Shown here piece by piece: positions 8,542 through 16,311 of a stretch of DNA of 51,857 bases (its first letter is position 1; the number at the start of each line of letters is the position of its first letter). The notes under the pieces were generated by a model. The model did no database searches. It was not told the DNA's origin and saw only the letters and a program-made list of their open reading frames with translations. The DNA comes from Candidatus Oscillibacter excrementigallinarum (GTDB lineage Bacteria; Bacillota; Clostridia; Oscillospirales; Oscillospiraceae): assembly GCA_019118245.1 (NCBI GenBank), contig DWZJ01000099.1:1-51857 (forward strand). The letters run 5' to 3'. The translations under genes were made by a program, and so were the position numbers.

Positions 8542-8940
8542 ATGGACGAGACAATGGACAAGAAGAGACCCCTCAGCGACCTGATGCGCTCCACGATGGA
8601 CAAGATCCGGGAGATGGCGGACACCAACACCATCGTGGGCCAGCCCATCACCACGGCGGACGGCGTGACGCTGATCCCCATCTCCCGGGTGAGCATGGGC
8701 TTCGGCTGCGGCGGCGCCGACTACGGCAAGGTCCAGCCCAAGGACTTCGGCGGCGGCAGCGGCGCCGGCGTGAAGATCGAGCCGGTGGCGTTCCTGGTGA
8801 TCCGGGAGGGCTCCACCCGGGTGCTGCCGGTGGCCATGCCGCCCATGACCACGTTGGACCGGGTGGTGGAGATGATGCCGGACCTGGTGGACAAGGTGGA
8901 AAAATATTTCGACAAGAAGGAAGAAAAAGAACCTGTCTGA
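8542..8940 (+). CDS. gerW: GerW-family sporulation protein (YtfJ)
   Basis: A 132-residue member of the GerW/YtfJ family, made during sporulation and needed in B. subtilis for normal germination. Family signs are LMRSTMDKIREMADTNTIVG, GVTLIPISRVSMGFG, the glycine-rich GGGSGAGVKIEPVAFLVI segment and a hydrophobic-charged C-terminus with MMPDLVDKVEKYF. ATG 8542 is favoured: the AAAGG at 8528-8532 is well spaced from it, whereas it abuts the alternative ATG at 8533. It lies between the DUF2953 gene and the carboxypeptidase gene, consistent with a sporulation subcluster. Confidence 0.92.
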   Translation: MDETMDKKRPLSDLMRSTMDKIREMADTNTIVGQPITTADGVTLIPISRVSMGFGCGGADYGKVQPKDFGGGSGAGVKIEPVAFLVIREGSTRVLPVAMPPMTTLDRVVEMMPDLVDKVEKYFDKKEEKEPV

Positions 8941-8988
8941 ACGGGGTATACTACCATCACCAAACGAATGAGGTGATGGGAGTTGCAG

Positions 8989-10083
8989 ATGTTGCTCCGG
9001 CGGCTGGCCGCCCTTGGGATCGCCCTGGCGGCCCTGTTCAGTTTAACCCCTTGTCAGACACACGCGGTCAGTACTTCTGCGTCCTCGGCCATTTTGATGG
9101 ACGTGGACAGCGGCCGGGTGCTGTATGAGCAGAACGCCGATGCGAAGATGCTGATCGCCAGCACCACCAAGATCTTGACGGCCCTGGTGGCCATCCGGGA
9201 GGGGGACCTGAGCGACATGGTCACCGTCTCCCGGGAGGCGGCGTATACCGAAGGGTCCTCCATGTATCTGAAAGTGGGGGAGCAGCTGACGCTGGAGACG
9301 CTGCTGTACGGCCTGCTGCTCTGCTCCGGCAACGACGCCGCCGTGGCCATCGCCGAGCATATCAGCGGCAGCCAGGAGAGATTTGCGGACCTGATGAACG
9401 AGACGGCCCGGGACATCGGCATGGAGCACTCCTCCTTCGCCAACCCCAACGGGCTGGACGATGAGGACCACTACTCCACAGCCCGGGACATGGCCCGCCT
9501 GGCCTGCGCGGCGGTGGAGAACGAGACGCTGGTGCGGATGGCATCCACCCGCAGCGTCACCATCGGCGGCCGGACCATGACCAACCATAACAAACTGCTG
9601 AACCAGGTGGAGGGGTGCATCGGCCTCAAGACCGGCTACACCATGGCGGCAGGCCGGACCCTGGTGAGCTGTGTGGAGCGGGCGGGGCAGCGGCTGGTGG
9701 CGGTGACCCTCCAGGACGGCAACGACTGGGCGGACCACGCCGCCCTGTATGACTACGGCTTCTCCACCTACCCGGCCAAGCTGGGAACCTCGCTGGGCCA
9801 GACCATCCAGCGGGCAGCGGTGGAGAACGGCCTGAACGCCACGGTGCCCCTGGTGGCGGCGGACAGCTTCGCCTGGCCTCTGGCGGAGGGGGAGACCCTG
9901 GAACTGGACGTGGAGCTGGACGGCACCCTGCGGGCCCCCGTCCGGGCAGGAGACAAGGCCGGGGAGGCGGTGTTCTCCGTCAACGGAAAAGAGGTGGGCC
10001 GGGTGGCGCTGCTGTGCGGCACCGACGTGGCGCCCCGGATGGAGAGCGCCCTGAGCATCCTGAAGCAGGGATTGCCGGGATAG
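8989..10083 (+). CDS. dacF: D-alanyl-D-alanine carboxypeptidase (PBP5/DacF type)
   Basis: A 364-residue secreted serine DD-carboxypeptidase that trims the terminal D-Ala of peptidoglycan stem peptides. The N-terminal hydrophobic signal sequence ends near residue 26 (THA-VS). The catalytic motifs are complete: STTK (Ser58, Lys61), SGN (113-115) and KTG (214-216). A C-terminal beta-sandwich domain of the PBP5 type follows; no clear membrane-anchoring amphipathic helix is obvious beyond LSILKQGLPG. Context next to gerW suggests the sporulation-associated DacF branch, so the symbol is by context. Start ATG 8989 has GGGAG six bases upstream; TTG 8983 with AGGTGA is an alternative. Confidence 0.88.
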   Translation: MLLRRLAALGIALAALFSLTPCQTHAVSTSASSAILMDVDSGRVLYEQNADAKMLIASTTKILTALVAIREGDLSDMVTVSREAAYTEGSSMYLKVGEQLTLETLLYGLLLCSGNDAAVAIAEHISGSQERFADLMNETARDIGMEHSSFANPNGLDDEDHYSTARDMARLACAAVENETLVRMASTRSVTIGGRTMTNHNKLLNQVEGCIGLKTGYTMAAGRTLVSCVERAGQRLVAVTLQDGNDWADHAALYDYGFSTYPAKLGTSLGQTIQRAAVENGLNATVPLVAADSFAWPLAEGETLELDVELDGTLRAPVRAGDKAGEAVFSVNGKEVGRVALLCGTDVAPRMESALSILKQGLPG

Positions 10084-10093
10084 AGAGGACAAG

Positions 10094-10825
10094 ATGGAAG
10101 AACGACTGCAAAAGCTGCTGTCCGCCGCGGGGGTGTGCTCCCGGCGGGCAGCAGAGACGTATCTCACCGCCGGACGGGTGACGGTGAACGGCGAGACGGC
10201 CCAGCTGGGCCAGCGGGCAGACCCGGACCGGGACGAGATCCTGGTGGACGGCCGGCCCCTGGCGCTAAGGGGGGAGCCGGTGTACATCCTGCTGAACAAG
10301 CCCCGGGGATATGTGACCACCCTCGCCGACGAGCGGGGGCGAAAGACCGTGGCGGAGCTGGTGGCGGACTGCGGCCAGCGTGTGTATCCCGTGGGACGGC
10401 TGGACTTGGACTCCGAGGGCCTGCTGCTGCTGACCAATGACGGGGAATGGGCCCAGCATCTGCTGCACCCGAAGCACGAGGTGGAAAAGACGTATCATGT
10501 CTCTGTGTTCGGCCCGGTGGCCGGGGCGGCGGCCCGGCTGGCCGCTGTCACAGACCTGGAGGGGGAGCCCATCCGCCCCGCCCGGGTGGAGGTCCTGCGT
10601 CAAACCGCCAAGACGGCGGTGCTGGCGGTGACGATCCATGAGGGAAAGAACCGGCAGGTCCGCCGGATGTGCGCCCGGTGCGGCCTGACGGTGAAGCGGC
10701 TCCGCCGGGTCCGGGAGGGCGCTCTGGAGCTTGGTAATCTACAACCTGGCAAGTGGAGATACTTAACGGAGAGTGAGGCGGCATCCCTTCGGACAGAGGG
10801 ATGGATCTCCCCGCATTCATCGTGA
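10094..10825 (+). CDS. rluB: RsuA/RluB-family pseudouridine synthase
   Basis: The 243-residue enzyme isomerises a uridine in rRNA to pseudouridine. An N-terminal S4 RNA-binding domain (residues 1-60: LQKLLSAAGVCSRRAAETYL, VTVNGETAQLG) is followed by the catalytic domain with GRLDLDSEGLLLLTNDGE, in which Asp104 is the nucleophile, and the HEGKNRQVRRMCARCGL motif typical of the RsuA/RluB/RluE/RluF group. Linkage with scpAB is the B. subtilis-like position of rluB, so 23S rRNA is the likely substrate. It starts ten bases after the carboxypeptidase stop and is the last gene of the operon. Confidence 0.88.
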   Translation: MEERLQKLLSAAGVCSRRAAETYLTAGRVTVNGETAQLGQRADPDRDEILVDGRPLALRGEPVYILLNKPRGYVTTLADERGRKTVAELVADCGQRVYPVGRLDLDSEGLLLLTNDGEWAQHLLHPKHEVEKTYHVSVFGPVAGAAARLAAVTDLEGEPIRPARVEVLRQTAKTAVLAVTIHEGKNRQVRRMCARCGLTVKRLRRVREGALELGNLQPGKWRYLTESEAASLRTEGWISPHSS

Positions 10826-10830
10826 AATAC

Positions 10831-10866
10831 AAGGAAGCAGCCCGTTGCGGGCTGCTTCCTTTTTTC
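10831..10866 (+). terminator. Rho-independent terminator after rluB
   Basis: A 13-bp stem (10831-10843 with 10849-10861) is followed by TTTTTT. It ends the M50-to-rluB operon and lies in the short gap before the convergent ABC transporter genes. Confidence 0.9.
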
Positions 10867-10880
10867 AGAAAAAAGGAGAC

Positions 10881-12602
10881 TCACTGCTGCCGCAGGGCCA
10901 TCTGGCGGTAGAGACCCTCCCGGGCCATCAGCTCCGCCGGAGCGCCTGCCTGGGCGACGCCGCCGTGATCCAGCACCACCACATGGTCGGCGCCCGCCAC
11001 AGTCCGCATCCGGTGGGCGATGATGAGGACGGTCTTGTCCTTTACCAGGCGGGAGATGGCCTCCTGCACGGCGGTCTCGTTCTCCACGTCCAGGGAGGCG
11101 GTGGCCTCGTCCAGCAGGATCACCGGCGCGTCCTTCAAAAGAGCCCGGGCAATGGAGATCCGCTGCCGCTCTCCGCCGGAGAGGGTGGAGCCGTTTTCCC
11201 CCACCATCGTCTGGTAGCCCTCCGGCAGTTCCCGGACGAACACGTCGCACCGGGCGGCCCGTGCGGCGGCGTAGACCTTCTCGTCCGTGGCGCCCCGGCG
11301 GCCCAGGCGGATGTTCTCCAGAATGGTGTCCCGAAACAGCACCACGTCCTGGAACACGAAGGAGTAGTGCTTCAGCAGCGTCTCCGGGTCCACGGTGGAG
11401 ATGTCGATGCCGCCCAGGGTGATCCTTCCGCCCTGAATGTCCCAGAACCGGGCCGCCAGCTTGCAGGCGGTGGACTTGCCGCCGCCGGAGGGGCCCACCA
11501 GGGCCGTCACCTGGCCCTGTTTGGCGGTAAAGGACACGTCCTCCAGCACGCTCTCCCCCTCCCGGTAGGCAAATTTCACATGGTCGAACACGATGTCGAA
11601 GTTCTCCGGCTCGCAGGTTTCCACGCCGGTCTGCACCGGCTGTTCCTGGATGGCCCGCATCCGCTCGATCTTCAGCTTGGCATTGAAGGTGGCGGCGATG
11701 TTCTGCAGCACCAGCCCCAGGGGATCATACAGCCGGGCAGCGGCGAACAGGAAGCCCAGGAAATACAGGAAGGACAGCTCTCCGCTGGCCAGCAGGCCCG
11801 CCCCTGCCAGCACCGTGGTGGCAAGCCCCACCCGCAGGAAGGCCTGGGCGGAGCAGACGAACACACCGGTGGCCAGCTCCGAGCGGATGGAGCTCCGCTC
11901 AGCCGCCTCCAGCCGCCGGTCCAGCTCTTTCAGGCAGGCCTCCTGCCGGTTGCAGGACTGGATGTCCCGGATGGCCTCGATGTCCTCCTGGATGGCGTCG
12001 GTCACCGCCCGCTTGGTGAGGATGTTCCGGGTGCCCAGGGCGTCCTGAAGCTTTCGGGATCCGGCGGTCAGCAGCACCGCCACCGGCAGCACCCACAGCA
12101 CCGCCAGGGCCATCCGCCAGTCGAAGCAGAACATGCATACGCCGATGAACACTGTGGAGAGGATGGAGGCAAACAGCTGGGGGATGTAGTGAGAGAACAT
12201 CTGGTCCAGGGACGAGCAGTCGGCGATCATGGTGGAGGTCAGGTCGCTTATGTCCCGGGTGCCGAAGAAGCTGAGGGGGAGCTTTCGCAGCGTCTCCGCC
12301 AGGGCGATGCGGCGGGAAGCGCTCTCCTGATAGGTGGCCAGGTACAGCGCCGCGTACTGGAACCAGTGGAGCACGAACAGCAGCGCCAGCACCGCCACCG
12401 CCGCGCCGGTGCAGACCAGCAGCCTCCCCGCCGGGTCGGCGCCGGTCTCCAGGGTCTCCAGCAGGTGCTGGATCGTGGCCATCACCACGCCCACCGGCAG
12501 CATCAAACTGACATTGCACAGAAAGCACCACGCCACGGCTTTCACGAAATCCCGGGCGCCTTTTTCACTCAGGGCGAATACATGCTGCAGTTTCCGGATC
12601 AT
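10881..12602 (-). CDS. ABC transporter, fused membrane and ATPase domains (second half-transporter)
   Basis: A 573-residue half-transporter: six transmembrane helices (about residues 1-310), then an ABC ATPase with Walker A GPSGGGKS, signature LSGGERQR, Walker B VILLDEATASLD and switch AHR. The catalytic Glu is present, so the site can hydrolyse ATP. It overlaps the upstream half-transporter by four bases (ATGA), and the two most likely form a heterodimer. ATG 12602 follows an AAAGGAGG ribosome binding site; the frame extends upstream but that part overlaps the previous gene. TetR control suggests drug, peptide or metallophore traffic; direction and substrate are unknown. Confidence 0.87.
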   Translation of the reverse strand: MIRKLQHVFALSEKGARDFVKAVAWCFLCNVSLMLPVGVVMATIQHLLETLETGADPAGRLLVCTGAAVAVLALLFVLHWFQYAALYLATYQESASRRIALAETLRKLPLSFFGTRDISDLTSTMIADCSSLDQMFSHYIPQLFASILSTVFIGVCMFCFDWRMALAVLWVLPVAVLLTAGSRKLQDALGTRNILTKRAVTDAIQEDIEAIRDIQSCNRQEACLKELDRRLEAAERSSIRSELATGVFVCSAQAFLRVGLATTVLAGAGLLASGELSFLYFLGFLFAAARLYDPLGLVLQNIAATFNAKLKIERMRAIQEQPVQTGVETCEPENFDIVFDHVKFAYREGESVLEDVSFTAKQGQVTALVGPSGGGKSTACKLAARFWDIQGGRITLGGIDISTVDPETLLKHYSFVFQDVVLFRDTILENIRLGRRGATDEKVYAAARAARCDVFVRELPEGYQTMVGENGSTLSGGERQRISIARALLKDAPVILLDEATASLDVENETAVQEAISRLVKDKTVLIIAHRMRTVAGADHVVVLDHGGVAQAGAPAELMAREGLYRQMALRQQ

Positions 12603-14377
12603 ACTGCCGCCTCCTTTCCGACCTTCCAGGCCGCCGCCTGGAGATAATCCCGCCACATCTTGGCGTACAGACCGCCCTGGGCCGCCAGCTGGTCATGGGT
12701 GCCCCGCTCCCGGACGGCGCCCTTCTCAATCACCAGGATGTTGTCCACGTCCTTCACCGTGGAGAGCCGGTGGGCGATCATCAGTACCGTCTTGCCCTCC
12801 ATGAGCCTGGCAAAGGCCCTCTGGATCAGGGCCTCGTTCTCCGGGTCCGCGAAGGCGGTGGCTTCGTCCAGCACCACGATGGGAGCGTCCTTCAGAATCG
12901 CCCGGGCCAGGGCGATCCGCTGAGCCTCGCCGCCGGAGAGGTAGACCCCCTGGGCCCCCACCACCGTGTCGATGCCCTGGGGCAGCTTCTCCAGGATGTC
13001 GTCGCACTGGGCGGCGCGGGCGGCGGCCCGGATCTCCTCCAGGGTGGCGGAGGGCCGGGCCATGCGGATGTTCTCCAGCACGCTGACCTTGAAGAGCCGG
13101 GTGTCCTGGAACACGAAGGCCACCCGCTCCATCAGTTCCCGGCGGTCCATGTCCCGGACGTCCACGCCGCCGATCCGCACACTGCCGCTCTCCACGTCCC
13201 AGAACCGGGGGATCAGGGCGGCGGCGGTGGACTTGCCGCCGCCGGAGGGACCCACCAGGCCCACCACGGACCCCTCCGGCACGGTGAAGGACACGTGGTC
13301 CAGCGCGGGCCGGGCGGCGCCGGGATAGCGGAAGGTCACGTCCGTGAAGGTGATGTCGCTGCCCCTGGGCTTTTGGGGCGCGGCAGCCCTGGTCAGGGGC
13401 CGGTTTTGCAGGATCTCGTCCATCTTCATCATGGCCTCGTCCGCCTCCATGACGGACTCCGAGGCGTACATGATCCGGTTGATCATGCCGCCGCAGGCGG
13501 GGGCGAACAGGGCGTAGAAGATGAAGTCCGCCAGCACCCCCAGCCCGTCTCCGCCGGAGGCGAGCAGCAGCGCCGCCGGGATCAGCAGGGCAAAGGCCCC
13601 GTTGATGCAGGCGAGGAATCCGGTCTGGCCGGCCCGGCAGCTCATGGCATACTGGCTGGCAAGTTCGCTGTAGGACCGGATGGCGTTGTAGAATGCCTTG
13701 AAGGAGTACACCGTCTGCTGGAACACCTTCACCACCGGGATGCCCCGGACGTACTCCACCGCCTCGCCGCTCATTTTCTCGATCTCCCGCTGGTATCGGT
13801 GGAAGAACCCGGCGTTTTTGCCGCCCATCATGGCCATCATGCATCCCAGAGCCAGCACCATGGTGAGAAGGCACAGCAGGCCCATCCGCCAGTCAAAGAC
13901 GAACAGCAGCACGATGGCGGCCACCGGCGTCACCACCGCCGCCGTCAGGTCCGGCAGCTTGTGGGCCAGCAGGTCCTCCGTCAGGGAGGCGTTGTCATCG
14001 ATGATCTTCCGCAGCTCTCCGGATCGGTTCCCGGTGAAGAAGCCCAGTGGCAGCTCCATCAGGTGGGCCACCCCGGCGTAGCGCAGATTCCGGGCTGTTC
14101 GGAAGGCGGCGATGTGGGTACACATCAGGGCCGCGAAGTACAGCAGGATGTTGGCCACGGCGAACCACACCGCCATCCAGCCCCAGCGGACCAGGCCCTG
14201 GGCCTCCGTAACGGCGGGGAAGACCGCCAGCACCTGCCGGGCCACCAGCCACACGCACACGTAGGGGAGGAGCCCCAGCACGGCGGCGGCGCCGGACAGC
14301 ACACAGCCCAGCACCGTCAGCTTGCGGTGTCCGCCGGCATAGGCCAGCAGCCGGGACAGATTCGATCGCTTTTTCAA
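12599..14377 (-). CDS. ABC transporter, fused membrane and ATPase domains (first half-transporter)
   Basis: A 592-residue half-transporter with an N-terminal six-helix membrane domain (about 15-310) and a C-terminal ATPase with Walker A GPSGGGKS, signature LSGGEAQR, Walker B IVVLDEATAFADPENE and the switch histidine in IAHRLS. The D-loop FADPENE is a variant I associate with IrtAB/YbtPQ-like heterodimers, which import siderophores despite an exporter fold; that link is inference only. Its start follows AGGAGGG. A palindromic operator and putative promoter lie in the 71-base gap to tetR, so expression is likely repressed by that regulator. Confidence 0.87.
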   Translation of the reverse strand: MKKRSNLSRLLAYAGGHRKLTVLGCVLSGAAAVLGLLPYVCVWLVARQVLAVFPAVTEAQGLVRWGWMAVWFAVANILLYFAALMCTHIAAFRTARNLRYAGVAHLMELPLGFFTGNRSGELRKIIDDNASLTEDLLAHKLPDLTAAVVTPVAAIVLLFVFDWRMGLLCLLTMVLALGCMMAMMGGKNAGFFHRYQREIEKMSGEAVEYVRGIPVVKVFQQTVYSFKAFYNAIRSYSELASQYAMSCRAGQTGFLACINGAFALLIPAALLLASGGDGLGVLADFIFYALFAPACGGMINRIMYASESVMEADEAMMKMDEILQNRPLTRAAAPQKPRGSDITFTDVTFRYPGAARPALDHVSFTVPEGSVVGLVGPSGGGKSTAAALIPRFWDVESGSVRIGGVDVRDMDRRELMERVAFVFQDTRLFKVSVLENIRMARPSATLEEIRAAARAAQCDDILEKLPQGIDTVVGAQGVYLSGGEAQRIALARAILKDAPIVVLDEATAFADPENEALIQRAFARLMEGKTVLMIAHRLSTVKDVDNILVIEKGAVRERGTHDQLAAQGGLYAKMWRDYLQAAAWKVGKEAAV

Positions 14378-14407
14378 ATGGATCCCTCCTAAAATGGAAT
14401 GTTTTAT

Positions 14408-14429
14408 ATAGTTAGTTTAAGCTAACTAT
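14408..14429 (-). promoter_or_regulatory. Palindromic operator upstream of the ABC pair (TetR-type site)
   Basis: A 22-bp near-perfect palindrome with 8-bp arms ATAGTTAG and CTAACTAT around a TTTAAG centre. It lies between tetR and the ABC genes, overlapping AT-rich promoter-like sequence (TATATA on the minus strand and a TTGCTC upstream). This is a classic arrangement for repression by the adjacent TetR-family protein. The half-site differs from that in front of tetR. Confidence 0.65.
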
Positions 14430-14448
14430 CGAGCAAAAAAGATGAGGG

Positions 14449-15066
14449 TCATTCCCCCATCAATTGGTACCAGCCGGCCGTATAGAACGCCCGCAGCTGG
14501 CGGATATACTGCCGGGCCTGGTCATAGGGCATCTCATGGACCACCACCTCGAAGATGGCGTTGAACATCCCGCTGGCGATGATGTGGCACAGCTGAGCGT
14601 CCAGTGCCGGCACATCCCGGCCCAGGTTCCGCAGGACCTGGATGTACCGCTCCGTGTACTCCACTTCCACCTCCACCATATTGTGGACAAAGTGCTCGTA
14701 GGAGGTGCCCTCAGCGCAGCAGAGCAGGAGCCTGACAGGCTCCATGTGCTGGTACATATAGTCCACCATCCAGTCCACGCAGGCGGAGGACTCCAGCCCC
14801 ATGTGGCTGGGCTGCTCCGCCTCCGGCAGTTCGGCAAAGGAGGTCTGGGCCTCCATGAACCGGCCCATGATGGCGGCGGCGTGGGGCTCCACGATGGAGG
14901 CGAACAGGGCCTCCTTGCTGGAGAAGTAGCCGTAAAAGGCCCCGGTGGTGACGCCGGCGTTCTTCACGATCTGCCGCAGGGAGGCCCCGCGAAAACCTTT
15001 TTCCCAAAACTCCCGAATGGCGGCCCGCTGGATCTGGTCCCGGGTGGTCAGTGCGTCCTGTCCCAT
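14449..15066 (-). CDS. TetR/AcrR-family transcriptional regulator
   Basis: A 205-residue regulator with an N-terminal helix-turn-helix (residues 8-55: TTRDQIQRAAIREFWEKGF, ASLRQIVKNAGVTTGAFYGYF), the standard TetR DNA-binding module. The C-terminal ligand-binding region is helical and not assignable to a ligand. It is transcribed in the same direction as the downstream ABC pair and has its own strong promoter with operator-like repeats over the start site, so autorepression plus repression of the transporter is the simplest model. The ligand is probably the transported compound. Confidence 0.9.
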   Translation of the reverse strand: MGQDALTTRDQIQRAAIREFWEKGFRGASLRQIVKNAGVTTGAFYGYFSSKEALFASIVEPHAAAIMGRFMEAQTSFAELPEAEQPSHMGLESSACVDWMVDYMYQHMEPVRLLLCCAEGTSYEHFVHNMVEVEVEYTERYIQVLRNLGRDVPALDAQLCHIIASGMFNAIFEVVVHEMPYDQARQYIRQLRAFYTAGWYQLMGE

Positions 15067-15077
15067 ATGCCCTCCAT

Positions 15078-15103
15078 ATAACGTTGTTATATAACATTGT
15101 TAT
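15078..15103 (-). promoter_or_regulatory. Tandem 13-bp operator-like repeats in front of tetR
   Basis: Two adjacent 13-bp units, ATAACGTTGTTAT and ATAACATTGTTAT, each itself an inverted repeat (ATAAC-N3-GTTAT). They lie directly downstream of the tetR -10 and cover the predicted transcription start, as expected for an autorepression site. Confidence 0.65.
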
Positions 15104-15130
15104 CGTACAGGATATCCAAACAGATGTCAA
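15102..15130 (-). promoter_or_regulatory. tetR promoter
   Basis: On the minus strand a perfect TTGACA (15130-15125) and TACGAT (15107-15102) are spaced by 17 bp. Transcription would start near 15095, inside the tandem operator repeats. Confidence 0.7.
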
Positions 15131-15168
15131 GAGAAATTTTCAGGGCGGCGCGTATGGGGATTTTCCCC

Positions 15169-15197
15169 TTGCCGAACCGGAAAAGGCAACGTATAAT
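15169..15197 (+). promoter_or_regulatory. Promoter of the gntR gene
   Basis: TTGCCG at 15169-15174 and TATAAT at 15192-15197, 17 bp apart. The leader of about 95 nt contains a small GC hairpin (arms 15253-15258 and 15266-15271). Confidence 0.65.
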
Positions 15198-15300
15198 AGA
15201 TGGCGACGCGTAAGCGGCACAGAGGACCTCTGGGAGATCCAAAACAAAGCGCGCCCGCCAATGGAGCGGGCGGCCCTGTGCCGTTGGACAGGAGAGTCAT

Positions 15301-16029
15301 ATGGAACAGAACACGTCGCTTGCCAGCCGCATCCGCAAGGAATTACTGCAGGAGCTGGTATCCGGAATTTATCAGGAGGCCGTCCGCCTGCCGCCGGAGG
15401 TGGAGATCGCCGCCCGCCTGGGGGTCAGCCGCACCGCACTGCGGGACGCACTGGCCACGCTGGAGCAGGAGGGGTTCATCAGCCGAAGAAAAGGCGTCGG
15501 CACCATCATCAACCGCCATGTGCTGGCGGTCAAGACCCGAATGGACCTGGAGGAGGAGTTCCTCTCCATGGTCCGGTCCGCGGGAAAAGAGGCCGCCCAA
15601 GGCAATTGCGCCTATCGGGAGACCACGGCGTCCCCCCGGGAGGCTGCCTATCTGAAGCTGCCGGAGGGGGCGCTGGTCTTTGAGGTGTCCCGGTTGATCA
15701 CCGCGGACGGGGAGCCCGCCATCTACTGCGTGGACACGTTTTCCAAGGATCTGCTGCTCACCGGGGACTATGACCCCCAGGTGCTGTACCGGCCGGTCTT
15801 CGAGTTTTTGGAGACCTACTGCGGCATCGAGGTGTATATGGACCTGACAGAGGTCCGGGCCGTGGAGGCCGGGGCGGAGGAGGCCCGCCAGCTGCAGGTT
15901 CCGGTGGGATCCCCGCTGCTGCACATGGATGAGACAGGCTATGACTTCTGGGGCCGCCCAGTGCTCCACTCCATGGAATACTACCGGGACCAGGTCCTGC
16001 ATCATACAGTCCTCCGCAAGAAGATCTGA
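15301..16029 (+). CDS. GntR-family regulator with UTRA domain
   Basis: A 242-residue regulator. Residues 8-75 form the winged helix-turn-helix (IRKELLQELVSGIYQEAVRLP, ARLGVSRTALRDALATLEQEGFI, KGVGTIIN), and residues 90-240 a UTRA-like effector domain (LPEGALVFEVSRLITADGEPA, PLLHMDETGYDFWGRPV, SMEYYRD). This is the HutC subfamily, which usually senses a pathway metabolite. It stands immediately upstream of the purine transport and catabolism operon, so it probably controls that operon in response to a purine or related compound. The start ATG 15301 follows GGAGAG. It is separated from the operon by a terminator and a new promoter. Confidence 0.87.
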   Translation: MEQNTSLASRIRKELLQELVSGIYQEAVRLPPEVEIAARLGVSRTALRDALATLEQEGFISRRKGVGTIINRHVLAVKTRMDLEEEFLSMVRSAGKEAAQGNCAYRETTASPREAAYLKLPEGALVFEVSRLITADGEPAIYCVDTFSKDLLLTGDYDPQVLYRPVFEFLETYCGIEVYMDLTEVRAVEAGAEEARQLQVPVGSPLLHMDETGYDFWGRPVLHSMEYYRDQVLHHTVLRKKI

Positions 16030-16048
16030 AACGGGATGCTTCGCATCG

Positions 16049-16084
16049 GCGCTGTTCGCTTAGGGGAACAGCGCTATTTTTTTG
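16049..16084 (+). terminator. Rho-independent terminator after gntR
   Basis: A 9-bp stem (16049-16057 with 16066-16074), an 8-nt loop and a run of seven T. Confidence 0.88.
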
Positions 16085-16196
16085 TGAGAATAATCAAACC
16101 AAGAATCGCCAGGCAGGTATTCTGCACAAAAGTGCTAAAGCGGAAAAAGCAAATTTAACAGGATGGCCAAATCTGAGAAGAAAACGTCAGATTCCC

Positions 16197-16224
16197 TTGA
16201 CAAACCGGCATCAAATGGTATTCT
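16197..16224 (+). promoter_or_regulatory. Promoter of the purine transport/catabolism operon
   Basis: A perfect TTGACA at 16197-16202 and TATTCT at 16219-16224, 16 bp apart, in an AT-rich 280-base gap. It is the only clear promoter in front of the 11-kb run of genes up to 27480. Confidence 0.7.
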
Positions 16225-16226
16225 GT

Positions 16227-16250
16227 AAGTAATTCCTATTAGTAATACTT
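16227..16250 (+). promoter_or_regulatory. Imperfect palindrome over the operon start site, candidate GntR operator
   Basis: A 24-bp imperfect inverted repeat with outer arms AAGTA and TACTT (8 of 12 pairs match) begins two bases after the -10 and covers the predicted start near 16231. Position fits a repressor site for the upstream GntR-family protein; the link is inferred. Confidence 0.4.
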
Positions 16251-16311
16251 ATTTTGTAAATCCTGTCTGCTGCAAACACACTGGGAGAAAAAAAGAGAAA
16301 GGAAGTTGAAG

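Noticed and set aside
10773-14392. Two long plus-strand frames (624 and 565 codons) opposite the ABC transporter pair
   Set aside because: The minus strand carries complete ABC motifs and start signals; the plus-strand products are shadows.
16030-16311. A purine riboswitch in front of the nucleoside transporter operon
   Set aside because: The conserved junction and loop sequences of purine riboswitches were looked for and not found; a promoter with a palindrome explains the region better.
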